Of a stretch of 6,953 nt of DNA, positions 1 through 6,877 are shown in pieces. Made by a program: the position numbers and the translations under genes. This DNA comes from Desulfobacteraceae bacterium (GTDB lineage: Bacteria > Desulfobacterota > Desulfobacteria > Desulfobacterales > Desulfobacteraceae): the NCBI GenBank assembly GCA_011390435.1, contig JAABSK010000147.1, positions 1-6,953 of the forward strand, written 5' to 3'. The notes under the pieces are model-generated. The model made no database searches and was not told the DNA's origin. It saw nothing but the letters and a program-made list of their open reading frames with translations. Position 1 is the first letter of the stretch. Every line of letters begins with the position of its first letter.

Positions 1-1
1 C

Positions 2-922
2 TCAACAGATTATGATCTTATTATTATCGGTGCCGGCCCTGCAGGACTTACCGCCGGCATGTATGCTGCCCGGGCCAGGCTGAATGTGCTGCTCCTTGAA
101 AAAGCAGCTCCGGGCGGCCAGATCCTGATTACCGACTGGGTGGAAAATTATCCGGGGTTTCCTGAAGGCATTTCCGGATATGATCTTTCCGAAAAAATGC
201 GCCAGCAGGCTGAAGCGTTCGGTTTGAAAATTGAAATGGCCCAGGTGAATTCCCTGGATTTTTCCGGACCCGTAAAACAGGTTGTTCTTCAGGACCGGTC
301 CCTGACCTGCAAAAGTATCATCATCGCTTCTGGCGCCTCTCCGCGGAGCCTTGGTGTCGGTGAGGAAAAATTTATCGGAAAAGGGGTCTCTTTTTGTGCC
401 ACCTGTGATGCTCCTTTTTTCAGAGATAAAACCGTTGTTGCGGTCGGCGGTGGCGACACAGCTGTACAGGAGGCCATTTTTCTGACAAAATTTGCCAGTA
501 AGGTGTATCTTGTTCATCGAAGGGATGAGCTCCGGGCCACAAAAATTCTTCAGGAACGGGCTTTTGAAAACAATAAGCTTGAAATGGTCTGGGATCATGT
601 TGTGACCGGTGTGGATGGTTTTTTCGGCGTGGAAGGGGTTCGGATCAAAAACGTCAAGACCAGTCAGGAAAAAACACTGAAAGCAGACGGATGTTTTATC
701 TGGATCGGCATCCTGCCCAATACCGAGTTTATCGGCACAACCGTTGAAACCGATGACTATGGTTTTATCCGTGTCGACGCCCACATGCAGACATCCATTC
801 CAGGCGTTTTTGCAGCAGGAGATATCCGGGACACCCCGCTGAGACAAATTGCAACAGCTGTTGGCGATGCTGCCATTGCCGCTCTTTCTGCGGAACATTA
901 TATTGAGAATATGCAATCATGA
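2..922 (+). CDS. trxB: Thioredoxin reductase, 5'-truncated by the window edge
   Basis: This cytoplasmic FAD enzyme passes electrons from NADPH to thioredoxin. The frame is open from base 2, and the first visible residues STDYDLIIIGAGPAG already contain the FAD-binding GxGxxG motif, so only a few codons are missing; the ATG at 59 is internal. Visible landmarks are the redox-active CATC (bases 395-406), the NADPH-binding GGGDTA (about 446), HRRDELRA (about 515) and the C-terminal FAD motif GDIRDTPLRQIATAVGDAA. The order FAD, NADPH plus CATC, FAD is that of low-molecular-weight bacterial TrxB, and about 306 visible residues fit the usual length of 300-320. CATC is followed by DAPFF rather than the common DGFF, a conservative difference. 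The stop overlaps the bamD start as ATGA, so the two are probably cotranscribed and translationally coupled. An alkyl-hydroperoxide-reductase flavoprotein (AhpF) is unlikely because there is no sign of its extra N-terminal domain, although the 5' end is cut. Confidence 0.95.
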   Translation, partial: STDYDLIIIGAGPAGLTAGMYAARARLNVLLLEKAAPGGQILITDWVENYPGFPEGISGYDLSEKMRQQAEAFGLKIEMAQVNSLDFSGPVKQVVLQDRSLTCKSIIIASGASPRSLGVGEEKFIGKGVSFCATCDAPFFRDKTVVAVGGGDTAVQEAIFLTKFASKVYLVHRRDELRATKILQERAFENNKLEMVWDHVVTGVDGFFGVEGVRIKNVKTSQEKTLKADGCFIWIGILPNTEFIGTTVETDDYGFIRVDAHMQTSIPGVFAAGDIRDTPLRQIATAVGDAAIAALSAEHYIENMQS

Positions 923-1569
923 AACAGATGATGATGGTGTTGGTGGTTTTACTTCCCCTGTTTGGCTGCTCCTTGTTCGTCACCACCTATGAAGGGGGGA
1001 AAAGTGCTGAAGAGCTGGTTTCCGAAGGCTCATCCGCCTTTGTTTCAGGAGAATACCGAACCGCAATCAACGCCTATACCGATTTAAAAGACTGGTACCC
1101 GTTCAGCAAATATGCCATTCTGGCTGAACTGAAAATTGCCGACGCCCATTTTGAACTCAAAGAATATGATGAGGCCATTGCTGCCTATGAAGAATTTGAG
1201 CGAATGCACCCCAGAAACGAGGCCATCCCCTATGTCATCTACCGGACTGGGCTCAGCTGGTTTCAACAGATCGACACCGTGGACCGGGACAATACACCGG
1301 CAAAAAATGCCCTTGTGCAGTTCAACCGCCTGATCGAACGCTTTCCTGCCAGCGAACAGGCCGAGGCAGCACAGGACAATATCAAAAAATGCCTTGCCAA
1401 CCTGTCAGGTCACGAACTGTACGTGGCAGACTACTATCTGCGGACAAAGTCCTATACTGCTGCCCTGAAGCGGTACGAGGCTCTGGTGGAAAACTATCCG
1501 GGAACAGAGGCCAGCAAAAAGGCCTTGAACAAAATTCCTGAATGCCGGCGGCTTGCAGAAGACCAATAA
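919..1569 (+). CDS. bamD: Outer membrane protein assembly lipoprotein BamD
   Basis: BamD is the essential TPR lipoprotein partner of BamA, which folds beta-barrel proteins into the outer membrane from the periplasmic side. The 216-residue product starts with a short hydrophobic signal peptide (MKQMMMVLVVLLPLFGC) with a lipobox LFGC and acylated Cys17. Ser at position 18 predicts outer-membrane sorting. TPR-like helical pairs follow: roughly 31-65 (FVSGEYRTAINAYTDLKDWYP), 66-100 (KEYDEAIAAYEEFERMHP), 103-147 (ALVQFNRLIERFPASEQA) and 164-200 (KSYTAALKRYEALVENYPG). This is the YfiO/ComL pattern, slightly shorter than the roughly 245 residues in E. coli. The first ATG is chosen because it gives an intact signal peptide and the ATGA overlap with trxB; ATGs at codons 4-6 are possible alternatives. 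The Shine-Dalgarno sequence is weak (GAGA at 905-908), which suits coupling. A generic TPR or YbgF-like protein is the main alternative, but the lipobox and repeat spacing favour BamD. Confidence 0.88.
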   Translation: MKQMMMVLVVLLPLFGCSLFVTTYEGGKSAEELVSEGSSAFVSGEYRTAINAYTDLKDWYPFSKYAILAELKIADAHFELKEYDEAIAAYEEFERMHPRNEAIPYVIYRTGLSWFQQIDTVDRDNTPAKNALVQFNRLIERFPASEQAEAAQDNIKKCLANLSGHELYVADYYLRTKSYTAALKRYEALVENYPGTEASKKALNKIPECRRLAEDQ

Positions 1570-1643
1570 AAATGTCTTTACTTTGATCTGGTTTTGGTGT
1601 ATCTAATTCAGGTTATTTTTTTGTTGAAAAGAATGTTTCTTTT

Positions 1644-1648
1644 AGGAG
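1644..1648 (+). promoter_or_regulatory. Ribosome binding site of rpmB
   Basis: AGGAG lies 7 bases before the ATG at 1656. It is the strongest Shine-Dalgarno match on the left side of the window and fixes the rpmB start. Confidence 0.8.
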
Positions 1649-1655
1649 TCTAAAA

Positions 1656-1850
1656 ATGTCAAAAGAATGTGCTGTTTGCGGGAAAAAGCCCATGGTCGGC
1701 AACAATGTCAGCCACGCCCACAATTTAAATAAAAGACGCTTTAATCCAAATCTTCAGCGGGTCCGTGCGGTGATCAAAGAAGGCTGTGTAAAAAGAATAG
1801 ATGTCTGTACCAGTTGCATCAAAGCTGGAAAAGTGACAAAAGCCTCCTGA
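1656..1850 (+). CDS. rpmB: 50S ribosomal protein L28 (bL28), zinc-binding type
   Basis: L28 is a small structural protein of the large ribosomal subunit. The 64-residue basic product has the family signature: an N-terminal CxVCGKKP, then [24 protein letters not shown], and a C-terminal [14 protein letters not shown]. Cysteines 5, 8, 51 and 54 form two CxxC pairs expected to bind zinc, so this is the C+ form; Cys44 is additional. The length is typical of short bacterial L28. The gene lies 86 bases after bamD and ends 30 bases before a strong terminator. It is probably transcribed on its own or by read-through from trxB-bamD; I could not find a convincing promoter in the gap. The long T run at 1614-1622 in that gap has no strong hairpin before it. 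Confidence 0.95.
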   Translation: MSKECAVCGKKPMVGNNVSHAHNLNKRRFNPNLQRVRAVIKEGCVKRIDVCTSCIKAGKVTKAS

Positions 1851-1880
1851 AAACAATCGCTGTTTGTCCTGTAAATCTTC

Positions 1881-1927
1881 AGGTTCGGCAGGGTCTGGTA
1901 TTGATTGATCCTGCCGAACCTTTTTTT
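1881..1927 (+). terminator. Rho-independent terminator after rpmB
   Basis: There is a perfect 12-bp stem, AGGTTCGGCAGG (1881-1892) with CCTGCCGAACCT (1910-1921). The loop is 17 bases and a run of seven T residues at 1921-1927 follows. It sits between the convergent genes rpmB and relA. The T run favours termination of the + strand transcript. On the - strand the stem is followed only by GAAGATTTAC, so it would be a poor intrinsic terminator for relA, although the stem could still protect that mRNA's 3' end. Confidence 0.93.
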
Positions 1928-1943
1928 GATGGTTTCTTTTCTT

Positions 1944-1955
1944 ACTGGATCCAGT
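1944..1955. repeat. 12-bp perfect palindrome just past the relA stop
   Basis: ACTGGATCCAGT reads the same on both strands and lies one base beyond the relA stop codon (TAA on the - strand, 1957-1959). As RNA it could make only a 4-bp stem with a GATC loop, so it is not a terminator by itself. Its function is unknown and it may be chance. Confidence 0.4.
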
Positions 1956-1956
1956 C

Positions 1957-4113
1957 TTACTCGGTCCGGACAATCCGTTTGACATCAATAACTTTTTTAA
2001 CCTGTCTGATATCTGCCATAATCTGCCGAAGCTGATCCGTACTTTCCACCAGAAGCGTAAAGTAAAACAAACCCAGCCCACTGGCCTTGGTTTCTGTCTG
2101 AGCACTTAAAATATTGGAGCGATGCTTGCTGATGACCGAAGCAATATCTGCCAGAAGCCCGAAGCGGTCATCGGTTCTGACCTTTATCCTGGCAGGGTAG
2201 GATTCCGTGGCATCTTTGCTCCACTGAACATCAATCTGGCGCTCACTGCTCATCTTCATCACATTCATACAGCCTTTACGGTGAATCGTCACCCCCTGCC
2301 CCCGGGTGATATAGCCGATAATCGGGTCTCCAGGCAATGGATTGCAGCATTTTGAAAACCGGATGAGAATATCGTTGAGCCCCTTGACAACAACACCGGT
2401 ACTGTCTTTTTTCTTTTTTTTACCCACCAGTTTGCGCAACAGGCCATCTTCTTTTGCCCGGTCCTGTTTCTCAAAATCCGGCAGGGCCTTGTTCAGAACC
2501 TGCAACGGTGTCAGCTTTCCAAAGCCTACATGGGCAATTAAATCATCAACAGATTTAAACCCGAAACTTTCCGCTACCGCCTGGATTTCACCAGATTTCA
2601 CCAGCGCATTAAAGTTCTGATTCTTCTTTTTGAATGTCTTTTCGCACATCTCTTTGCCCAGAGAAAAACTGCGCTCCTTTTCCCGGGCATTGATCCAGGC
2701 GCGGATCTTTGTTCTGGCCTTTACAGTTTTAACAAAAATCAGCCAGTCTGAGCTGGGGGTGTGCCCCTTGGTGGTGATGATTTCCACCGTATCTCCGGTT
2801 TTCAGCTCATGGGCAAGGGGAACCATTTTTCCATTGACCTTTGCTCCGGTACATTCTGCACCGACTTCCGTGTGAATCATATAGGCAAAGTCAACAGGCG
2901 TTGCTTTTTTGGGCAGGGTCTTGATTTCTCCCTGGGGAGTGAACACATAGATTTGATCCGGGTACAGGTCAATCCGGACATTTTCCAGAAACTCGTCCGG
3001 ATCATTGTAATTTTCCTGATTCTCCACCAGATTTCGGATCCAGGCAAACAGTTCGCCAGTATCCTTGTCAATATTGCTTCCCTCTTTATAGCTCCAGTGG
3101 GCCGCGATCCCGGATTCAGCAATATCATCCATCTCCTGAGTCCGGATCTGGATTTCCACACGCTCTCCTTTGGGGCCCACCACTGTGGTATGAATCGACT
3201 GGTACATATTGGGCTTGGGATTGCCGATGTAATCCTTGATCTTGTAGTAGATGGGTTTCCACATGGAATGAATGGCGCCCATGGCGGCATAACACTGGGG
3301 AACCGCATCCAGGATGATACGAAAGGCAATGATGTCATAAACCTCATCAAACTCAAGGTTCTGGGACAGCATTTTCTGATAGATGCTGTACGGCTGTTTG
3401 TAGCGCCCCTTAATTTCGCATTTCAGCTCCATTTCCGCCATTTTTTCATGGAGTTTTTCACTCACTTCTGTGATGTAGCTTTCCTTTTCATGCCTGGCTT
3501 TGTTCACCAGGGCATCAATCCGGTCATATTCATCCGGAAGGGTGTAAAAAAAGGCGATCTCTTCCAGTTCGTATTTCATCCAGAAAATTCCCAGCCGGGC
3601 GGCAATCGGGGCATAAATATCCAGCGTTTCCTGGGCAATGGATGCCTGCTTTTCCGGATTCCGGTGATATTTGAGCGTCCGCATGTTGTGAATCCGGTCG
3701 GCCAGCTTGATCAGCACCACGCGGATATCATCCGCCATGGCCAGAATCATTTTTCTCAAACTTTCAGCCTGCTGGGCCACCTTTGTTGAGTAAGGCAGGA
3801 CCGACAGTTTGGTCACCCCTTCTACAATGTGTGCCACCCCAGGGCCGAACATTTCCGTGATATCTTCTTTGGTGGCAGGGGTGTCTTCAATCACATCATG
3901 CAACAGCGCTGCAGCAATGCTTTCCATATCCAGACGCATATCAGCCAGAATATAGGCCACCTCAAGCGGATGGGACAGATAAGGCTCTCCGGACAGACGA
4001 ACCTGGCCTTCATGAACCCGGGCTGAATAAATATATGCCCGGTCAATAATATCTGTATCACCCGTGGGATTATACTCGTAGATTTTATCCAGTATGTCGG
4101 TAATTCTGATCAT
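1957..4113 (-). CDS. relA: Bifunctional (p)ppGpp synthetase/hydrolase (Rel/SpoT family)
   Basis: This cytoplasmic enzyme makes and degrades the stringent-response alarmone (p)ppGpp. The 718 residues show the full long-RSH layout. The HD hydrolase domain (about 20-180) keeps Arg39, His48, the HDVIEDT motif at 72-78 and ADRIHNMRT at 138-146, so hydrolysis should be active. The synthetase domain (about 230-345) has GRYKQPYSIYQKM (236-248), Asp260, NMYQSIHTT and VEIQIRT. The TGS domain is about 386-448. A conserved-cysteine segment with Cys589, Cys590, His611 and Cys615 follows, and the ACT domain is about 640-718. The motif that is RxKD in bifunctional enzymes and ExDD in monofunctional RelA reads KIKD here (291-294): basic, so bifunctional-like, but atypical. 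The start MIRITDILDKIYEYNP matches the family N-terminus. It has no clear Shine-Dalgarno sequence and lies 9 bases after the proS stop, which suggests translational coupling. The symbol could equally be rel or spoT. Confidence 0.95.
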   Translation of the reverse strand: MIRITDILDKIYEYNPTGDTDIIDRAYIYSARVHEGQVRLSGEPYLSHPLEVAYILADMRLDMESIAAALLHDVIEDTPATKEDITEMFGPGVAHIVEGVTKLSVLPYSTKVAQQAESLRKMILAMADDIRVVLIKLADRIHNMRTLKYHRNPEKQASIAQETLDIYAPIAARLGIFWMKYELEEIAFFYTLPDEYDRIDALVNKARHEKESYITEVSEKLHEKMAEMELKCEIKGRYKQPYSIYQKMLSQNLEFDEVYDIIAFRIILDAVPQCYAAMGAIHSMWKPIYYKIKDYIGNPKPNMYQSIHTTVVGPKGERVEIQIRTQEMDDIAESGIAAHWSYKEGSNIDKDTGELFAWIRNLVENQENYNDPDEFLENVRIDLYPDQIYVFTPQGEIKTLPKKATPVDFAYMIHTEVGAECTGAKVNGKMVPLAHELKTGDTVEIITTKGHTPSSDWLIFVKTVKARTKIRAWINAREKERSFSLGKEMCEKTFKKKNQNFNALVKSGEIQAVAESFGFKSVDDLIAHVGFGKLTPLQVLNKALPDFEKQDRAKEDGLLRKLVGKKKKKDSTGVVVKGLNDILIRFSKCCNPLPGDPIIGYITRGQGVTIHRKGCMNVMKMSSERQIDVQWSKDATESYPARIKVRTDDRFGLLADIASVISKHRSNILSAQTETKASGLGLFYFTLLVESTDQLRQIMADIRQVKKVIDVKRIVRTE

Positions 4114-4122
4114 GGACGGTTT

Positions 4123-5631
4123 CTAATATGCCTTTGCAAAGAGCACTCTCCGGGAGCTTGCGTTGTTGCAGTAAATGCAGCTTCCTTCCTCTGCAGGGCT
4201 GTCAAAGGGAATGCATCGGATGGTGACAGACAGCTCTTTTTTAATTTCAGCTTCACAGGTTTGAGAACCGCACCAGTGAGCCATGACAAACGCACCATTC
4301 CGGTATCCTTTGGCTTTCCGGAAGAGTTTATAAAACGCTTTTTTATCATCCAGCTCCATGGTGTTTTCTTTTCTGAAGCCAATGGCCCGGTTGAAAAGGT
4401 TATCCTGAATACTGTCCAGAATTTCAGTGATCTGAAGAATAAAGGTTTCCCGGTTGATGCTTTGCTTCTGGTTTGTCGCCAGATCCCGCCGGGCCATGGC
4501 AACCGTGTTCTGCTCCAGGTCTCTGGGCCCCAGCTCGATCCTGATGGGAATGCCTTTTTTTACCCAGTCCCATCCCCTGGCGCCGCCAATGTTGCGGGTA
4601 TCCACTTCTACAACAAGACGGCGGTCGTGATAGGACTTGCCTTCGATCACATCTCTGAGGCCCTGGGCACTTTCCAGAATCTCCCGATTGTCCTCTCCTT
4701 TCTTCAGAATCGGCAGAATCACCACATGGGCCGGAGCCACCCGCGGAGGAAGCACCAGGCCGTCATCATCCGAGTGCACCATGACCATGCCGCCGATCAT
4801 GCGGGTGGATGTCCCCCATGATGTGGTCCAGGCATAGGCCTCCTGACCGGCTTCATTCTGAAATTTGATCTGTGAACTTTTTGCAAAGTTCTGCCCCAGA
4901 AAATGGGATGTTCCTGCCTGAAGCGCTCTTCTGTCCTGCATCATGGCTTCAATACACAGGGTATCGTCTGCCCCGGGAAACCGCTCAGACGCTGTTTTTC
5001 TCCCCCGGATTACCGGAATGGCCAGATATTCTTCAACAAATTTGGTGTACACATCCAGCATGAGCAGGGTTCGGTCTTTGGCTTCCTGCTCTGTGGCGTG
5101 GGCGGTGTGGCCTTCCTGCCATAAAAATTCTGTGGTCCGCAAAAACATCCGGGTCCGCATTTCCCAGCGGACCACATTGGCCCACTGGTTGAGCAACAGG
5201 GGAAGATCCCGGTAGCTGGTGGTCCATCGGGCCATGGATTCACCAATGATAGTTTCTGATGTGGGGCGGACAATCAAAGGTTCAGCCAGCTCACCAGCCG
5301 GTTTTAAACCGCCGCCTTCTTTTGCTTCCAAACGGTGATGGGTAACAACAGCACATTCTTTTGCAAACCCTTCCACATGCTCAGCTTCCTTTTCAAGGTA
5401 GCTGAGTGGAATAAACAACGGAAAATAGGCATTTTTGATCCCGGTCTGTTTGAACAGCAGGTCCATCTGCTGCATCATATTTTCCCAGACTGCATATCCC
5501 CAGGGTTTGATCACCATACATCCGCGGACCGGTGAATTTTCAGCCATGTCTGAGGCTTTGATCACTTCCTGATACCAGAGCGGATAATCCTGTTCCCGGG
5601 TGGGTGAAACTGCTGATTTATTCTTTGCCAT
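4123..5631 (-). CDS. proS: Prolyl-tRNA synthetase, archaeal/eukaryotic-type
   Basis: This class II synthetase charges tRNA-Pro with proline in the cytoplasm. The 502-residue protein has RPTSETIIG (122-130), motif 2 (around WEMRTRMFLRTTEFLWQEG, 156-174), GTSHFLGQNFAK (240-251) and motif 3 with GMVMVHSDDDGLVLPPRVAP (281-300). The anticodon-binding domain follows (about 301-400), then a C-terminal zinc-type domain with Cys454, Cys459, Cys485 and Cys488. It ends in Tyr502, the terminal tyrosine typical of the Thermus/archaeal type. There is no room between motifs 2 and 3 for the roughly 180-residue INS editing domain of the common bacterial ProRS. The ATG at 5631 is preferred over one seven codons upstream (5652) because GGAGG lies 6 bases before it. 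It overlaps the end of ispG by 14 bases and precedes relA by 9, so the three are probably one operon. Confidence 0.96.
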   Translation of the reverse strand: MAKNKSAVSPTREQDYPLWYQEVIKASDMAENSPVRGCMVIKPWGYAVWENMMQQMDLLFKQTGIKNAYFPLFIPLSYLEKEAEHVEGFAKECAVVTHHRLEAKEGGGLKPAGELAEPLIVRPTSETIIGESMARWTTSYRDLPLLLNQWANVVRWEMRTRMFLRTTEFLWQEGHTAHATEQEAKDRTLLMLDVYTKFVEEYLAIPVIRGRKTASERFPGADDTLCIEAMMQDRRALQAGTSHFLGQNFAKSSQIKFQNEAGQEAYAWTTSWGTSTRMIGGMVMVHSDDDGLVLPPRVAPAHVVILPILKKGEDNREILESAQGLRDVIEGKSYHDRRLVVEVDTRNIGGARGWDWVKKGIPIRIELGPRDLEQNTVAMARRDLATNQKQSINRETFILQITEILDSIQDNLFNRAIGFRKENTMELDDKKAFYKLFRKAKGYRNGAFVMAHWCGSQTCEAEIKKELSVTIRCIPFDSPAEEGSCIYCNNASSRRVLFAKAY

Positions 5632-6709
5632 TACCGTCCTCCACATGTTCAATCATCATATCAATTTCCGTGAGCAGCTGGTCCACCAGCTCTTCCTGCC
5701 TGATTTTGCGTATCACCTTTCCCTTTTTAAACAAAATGCCTTTGCCGTCTCCGCCTGCGATCCCGATATCCGCTTCTCTGGCTTCTCCAGGACCATTGAC
5801 ACTGCAGCCCATAATGGCAACTTTAATCTCAGACGACCGTTCAAGTAAAGCATTTTCTACCTGATCTGCAATATTAAAAAGATCGATTCTGCACCGCCCG
5901 CAGGTTGGGCATGAAATCAGCTCAGGGCCCCGGTTTCGGATCCCCAGCGCCCGTAAAATCTCATAGCCTGTCCGTACCTCCTCCACCGGGTCTCGGGTCA
6001 GGGACACCCGCAGCGTATCCCCGATGCCTTCGGCCAGCAGCAGGCCGATTCCGATGGATGATTTGGCAATGCCGGCAATCCGGCCGCCAGCCTCAGTTAC
6101 ACCGACATGAAAGGGAACATCGGTCAATGGGGCCAGTTTCCGGTAAGCAGAAACCGTACGCTCAACGTCTGAAGCTTTCAGCGACACCTTGATTTTTGAA
6201 AAGCCAAGATCTTCGAGCATCTGGATATTTTTCAGTGCGCTTTTAACCATACCGGCGGCAGTGGGTCCGAACTGCTGTTCAATCTCTTTTTCAAGAGATC
6301 CGGCATTGACTCCAATGCGGATGGGAATACCGTAATCAGTGGCACAATCCACCACCGCCTTTATTTTCCGGGTGCTGCCGATATTGCCGGGATTGATCCG
6401 CAGAGCATCTGCACCCGCCTGGGCAGATGCCAGAGCCAGCCTGTAATCAAAATGGATATCTGCAATCAAGGGAATTTGAATCCGGGTCTTGATCTGCTGA
6501 ATGGCAAGGGCTGCCTCCATATCTGGAACTGCTACGCGGATTATCTGACAGCCGGCCTTTTCAAGCTGATGGATCTGGGCAACGGTGCTGTCCACATCCT
6601 GGGTCTGTGTATTGGTCATGGATTGAACAGAAATCTGCGCGTTTGAACCGATATCCACATTTCCCACCCGTATCTGGCGGGTGATGCGTCTGTGCTGAAC
6701 AAGTGTCAT
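5618..6709 (-). CDS. ispG: 4-hydroxy-3-methylbut-2-en-1-yl diphosphate synthase
   Basis: IspG (GcpE) is a cytoplasmic 4Fe-4S enzyme that reductively opens MEcPP to HMBPP, the penultimate step of the non-mevalonate (MEP) isoprenoid pathway, using flavodoxin or ferredoxin electrons. The 363 residues match the short bacterial form without the extra central domain seen in plants. The N-terminal TIM-barrel part shows RQIRVGNVDIG, ISVQSMTNTQTQDV, PLIADIHFDYRLAL and LRINPGNIG. The C-terminal cluster domain has SCPTCGRC (Cys267, Cys270) and GCSVNGPGEA (Cys302, Glu309), the expected iron-sulfur ligands, then DIGIAGGDGKGILFKKG. The start is the first plausible ATG; AGGAA (- strand, 6720-6724) lies 10 bases before it, a fair Shine-Dalgarno site at slightly long spacing. 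It is the first gene of the likely ispG-proS-relA operon. Nothing in the protein looks damaged. Confidence 0.97.
   Translation of the reverse strand: MTLVQHRRITRQIRVGNVDIGSNAQISVQSMTNTQTQDVDSTVAQIHQLEKAGCQIIRVAVPDMEAALAIQQIKTRIQIPLIADIHFDYRLALASAQAGADALRINPGNIGSTRKIKAVVDCATDYGIPIRIGVNAGSLEKEIEQQFGPTAAGMVKSALKNIQMLEDLGFSKIKVSLKASDVERTVSAYRKLAPLTDVPFHVGVTEAGGRIAGIAKSSIGIGLLLAEGIGDTLRVSLTRDPVEEVRTGYEILRALGIRNRGPELISCPTCGRCRIDLFNIADQVENALLERSSEIKVAIMGCSVNGPGEAREADIGIAGGDGKGILFKKGKVIRKIRQEELVDQLLTEIDMMIEHVEDGNGKE
5638..5642 (-). promoter_or_regulatory. Ribosome binding site of proS, inside ispG
   Basis: On the - strand GGAGG sits 6 bases before the ATG at 5631 and is embedded in the last codons of ispG. 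It decides the proS start: the in-frame ATG at 5652 lies upstream of this site and has no comparable sequence before it. Confidence 0.85.
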
Positions 6710-6743
6710 GGCAACGGGTTTCCTGCTGTTTATAAAATTAAAA

Positions 6744-6772
6744 GCTTACAGGCCGGAGTTCAGGCTGTAAGC
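6744..6772 (-). promoter_or_regulatory. Leader hairpin with T-rich tail upstream of ispG (possible attenuator)
   Basis: On the - strand GCTTACAG (6772-6765) pairs perfectly with CTGTAAGC (6751-6744). Two further inner C-G pairs can form if one G is bulged, leaving an 8-base loop. The stem is followed at once by TTTTAATTTTATA (6743-6731), then by the ispG Shine-Dalgarno site. On the + strand no T run follows, so the element is oriented toward ispG. The interrupted T tract makes it a weak intrinsic terminator or attenuator at best; an mRNA-stabilising 5' hairpin is the alternative. Confidence 0.45.
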
Positions 6773-6775
6773 CAT
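6746..6775 (-). other. Possible leader peptide ORF of nine codons over the hairpin
   Basis: ATG to TAA on the - strand encodes MAYSLNSGL. The frame covers almost exactly the leader hairpin, with its stop codon inside the 3' arm. No good Shine-Dalgarno sequence precedes it, and an ORF this short can easily arise by chance. It is listed only because of its coincidence with the stem; a ribosome on it would melt the hairpin. Confidence 0.18.
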
Positions 6776-6800
6776 AATTGCTTTGCGTTTTCTGATAAAG

Positions 6801-6829
6801 AGAATATCAAAGCTTGTCTTTTTATTCAA
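6801..6829 (-). promoter_or_regulatory. Candidate sigma-70 promoter for ispG-proS-relA
   Basis: On the - strand, TTGAAT (6829-6824, 4 of 6 consensus) and TATTCT (6806-6801, 4 of 6) are separated by 17 bases. A TGA immediately before the -10 gives the extended -10 pattern TGnTATTCT. Transcription would start near 6794, giving a leader of about 85 bases that includes the hairpin at 6744-6772. The weak inverted repeat TGATA/TATCA (6792-6808) overlaps the -10. Confidence 0.4.
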
Positions 6830-6877
6830 GCCAACAACACCTGGAGATCAAAACTAATTGCAGTGCTGACCCGAAAT

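Noticed and set aside
2..916. - strand open frame of 304 codons opposite trxB
   Set aside because: It is an antisense shadow of trxB; the trxB frame carries all the family motifs and this one carries none.
1577..1607. Possible rpmB promoter TTTACT with TCTAAT
   Set aside because: The spacer is 19 bases and the -35 matches only 4 of 6. No better pair exists in the 86-base gap, so a dedicated promoter cannot be supported from sequence alone.
1611..1629. T run at 1614-1622 as a bamD terminator
   Set aside because: No stable hairpin precedes the T run, so it does not meet the pattern of an intrinsic terminator.
2761..3789. Long + strand open frame of 342 codons opposite relA
   Set aside because: It lies entirely antisense to the well-supported relA gene, has no recognisable motif and is explained by the codon bias of that gene.
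4261..4821. + strand open frame of 186 codons opposite proS
   Set aside because: It is antisense to the catalytic and anticodon-binding parts of proS and has a low-complexity, unrecognisable product.
5629..5652. Longer proS start at 5652 (MNMWRTVMAKN)
   Set aside because: GGAGG at 5638-5642 lies inside that extension and is correctly spaced only for the ATG at 5631. The seven extra residues do not look like family sequence.
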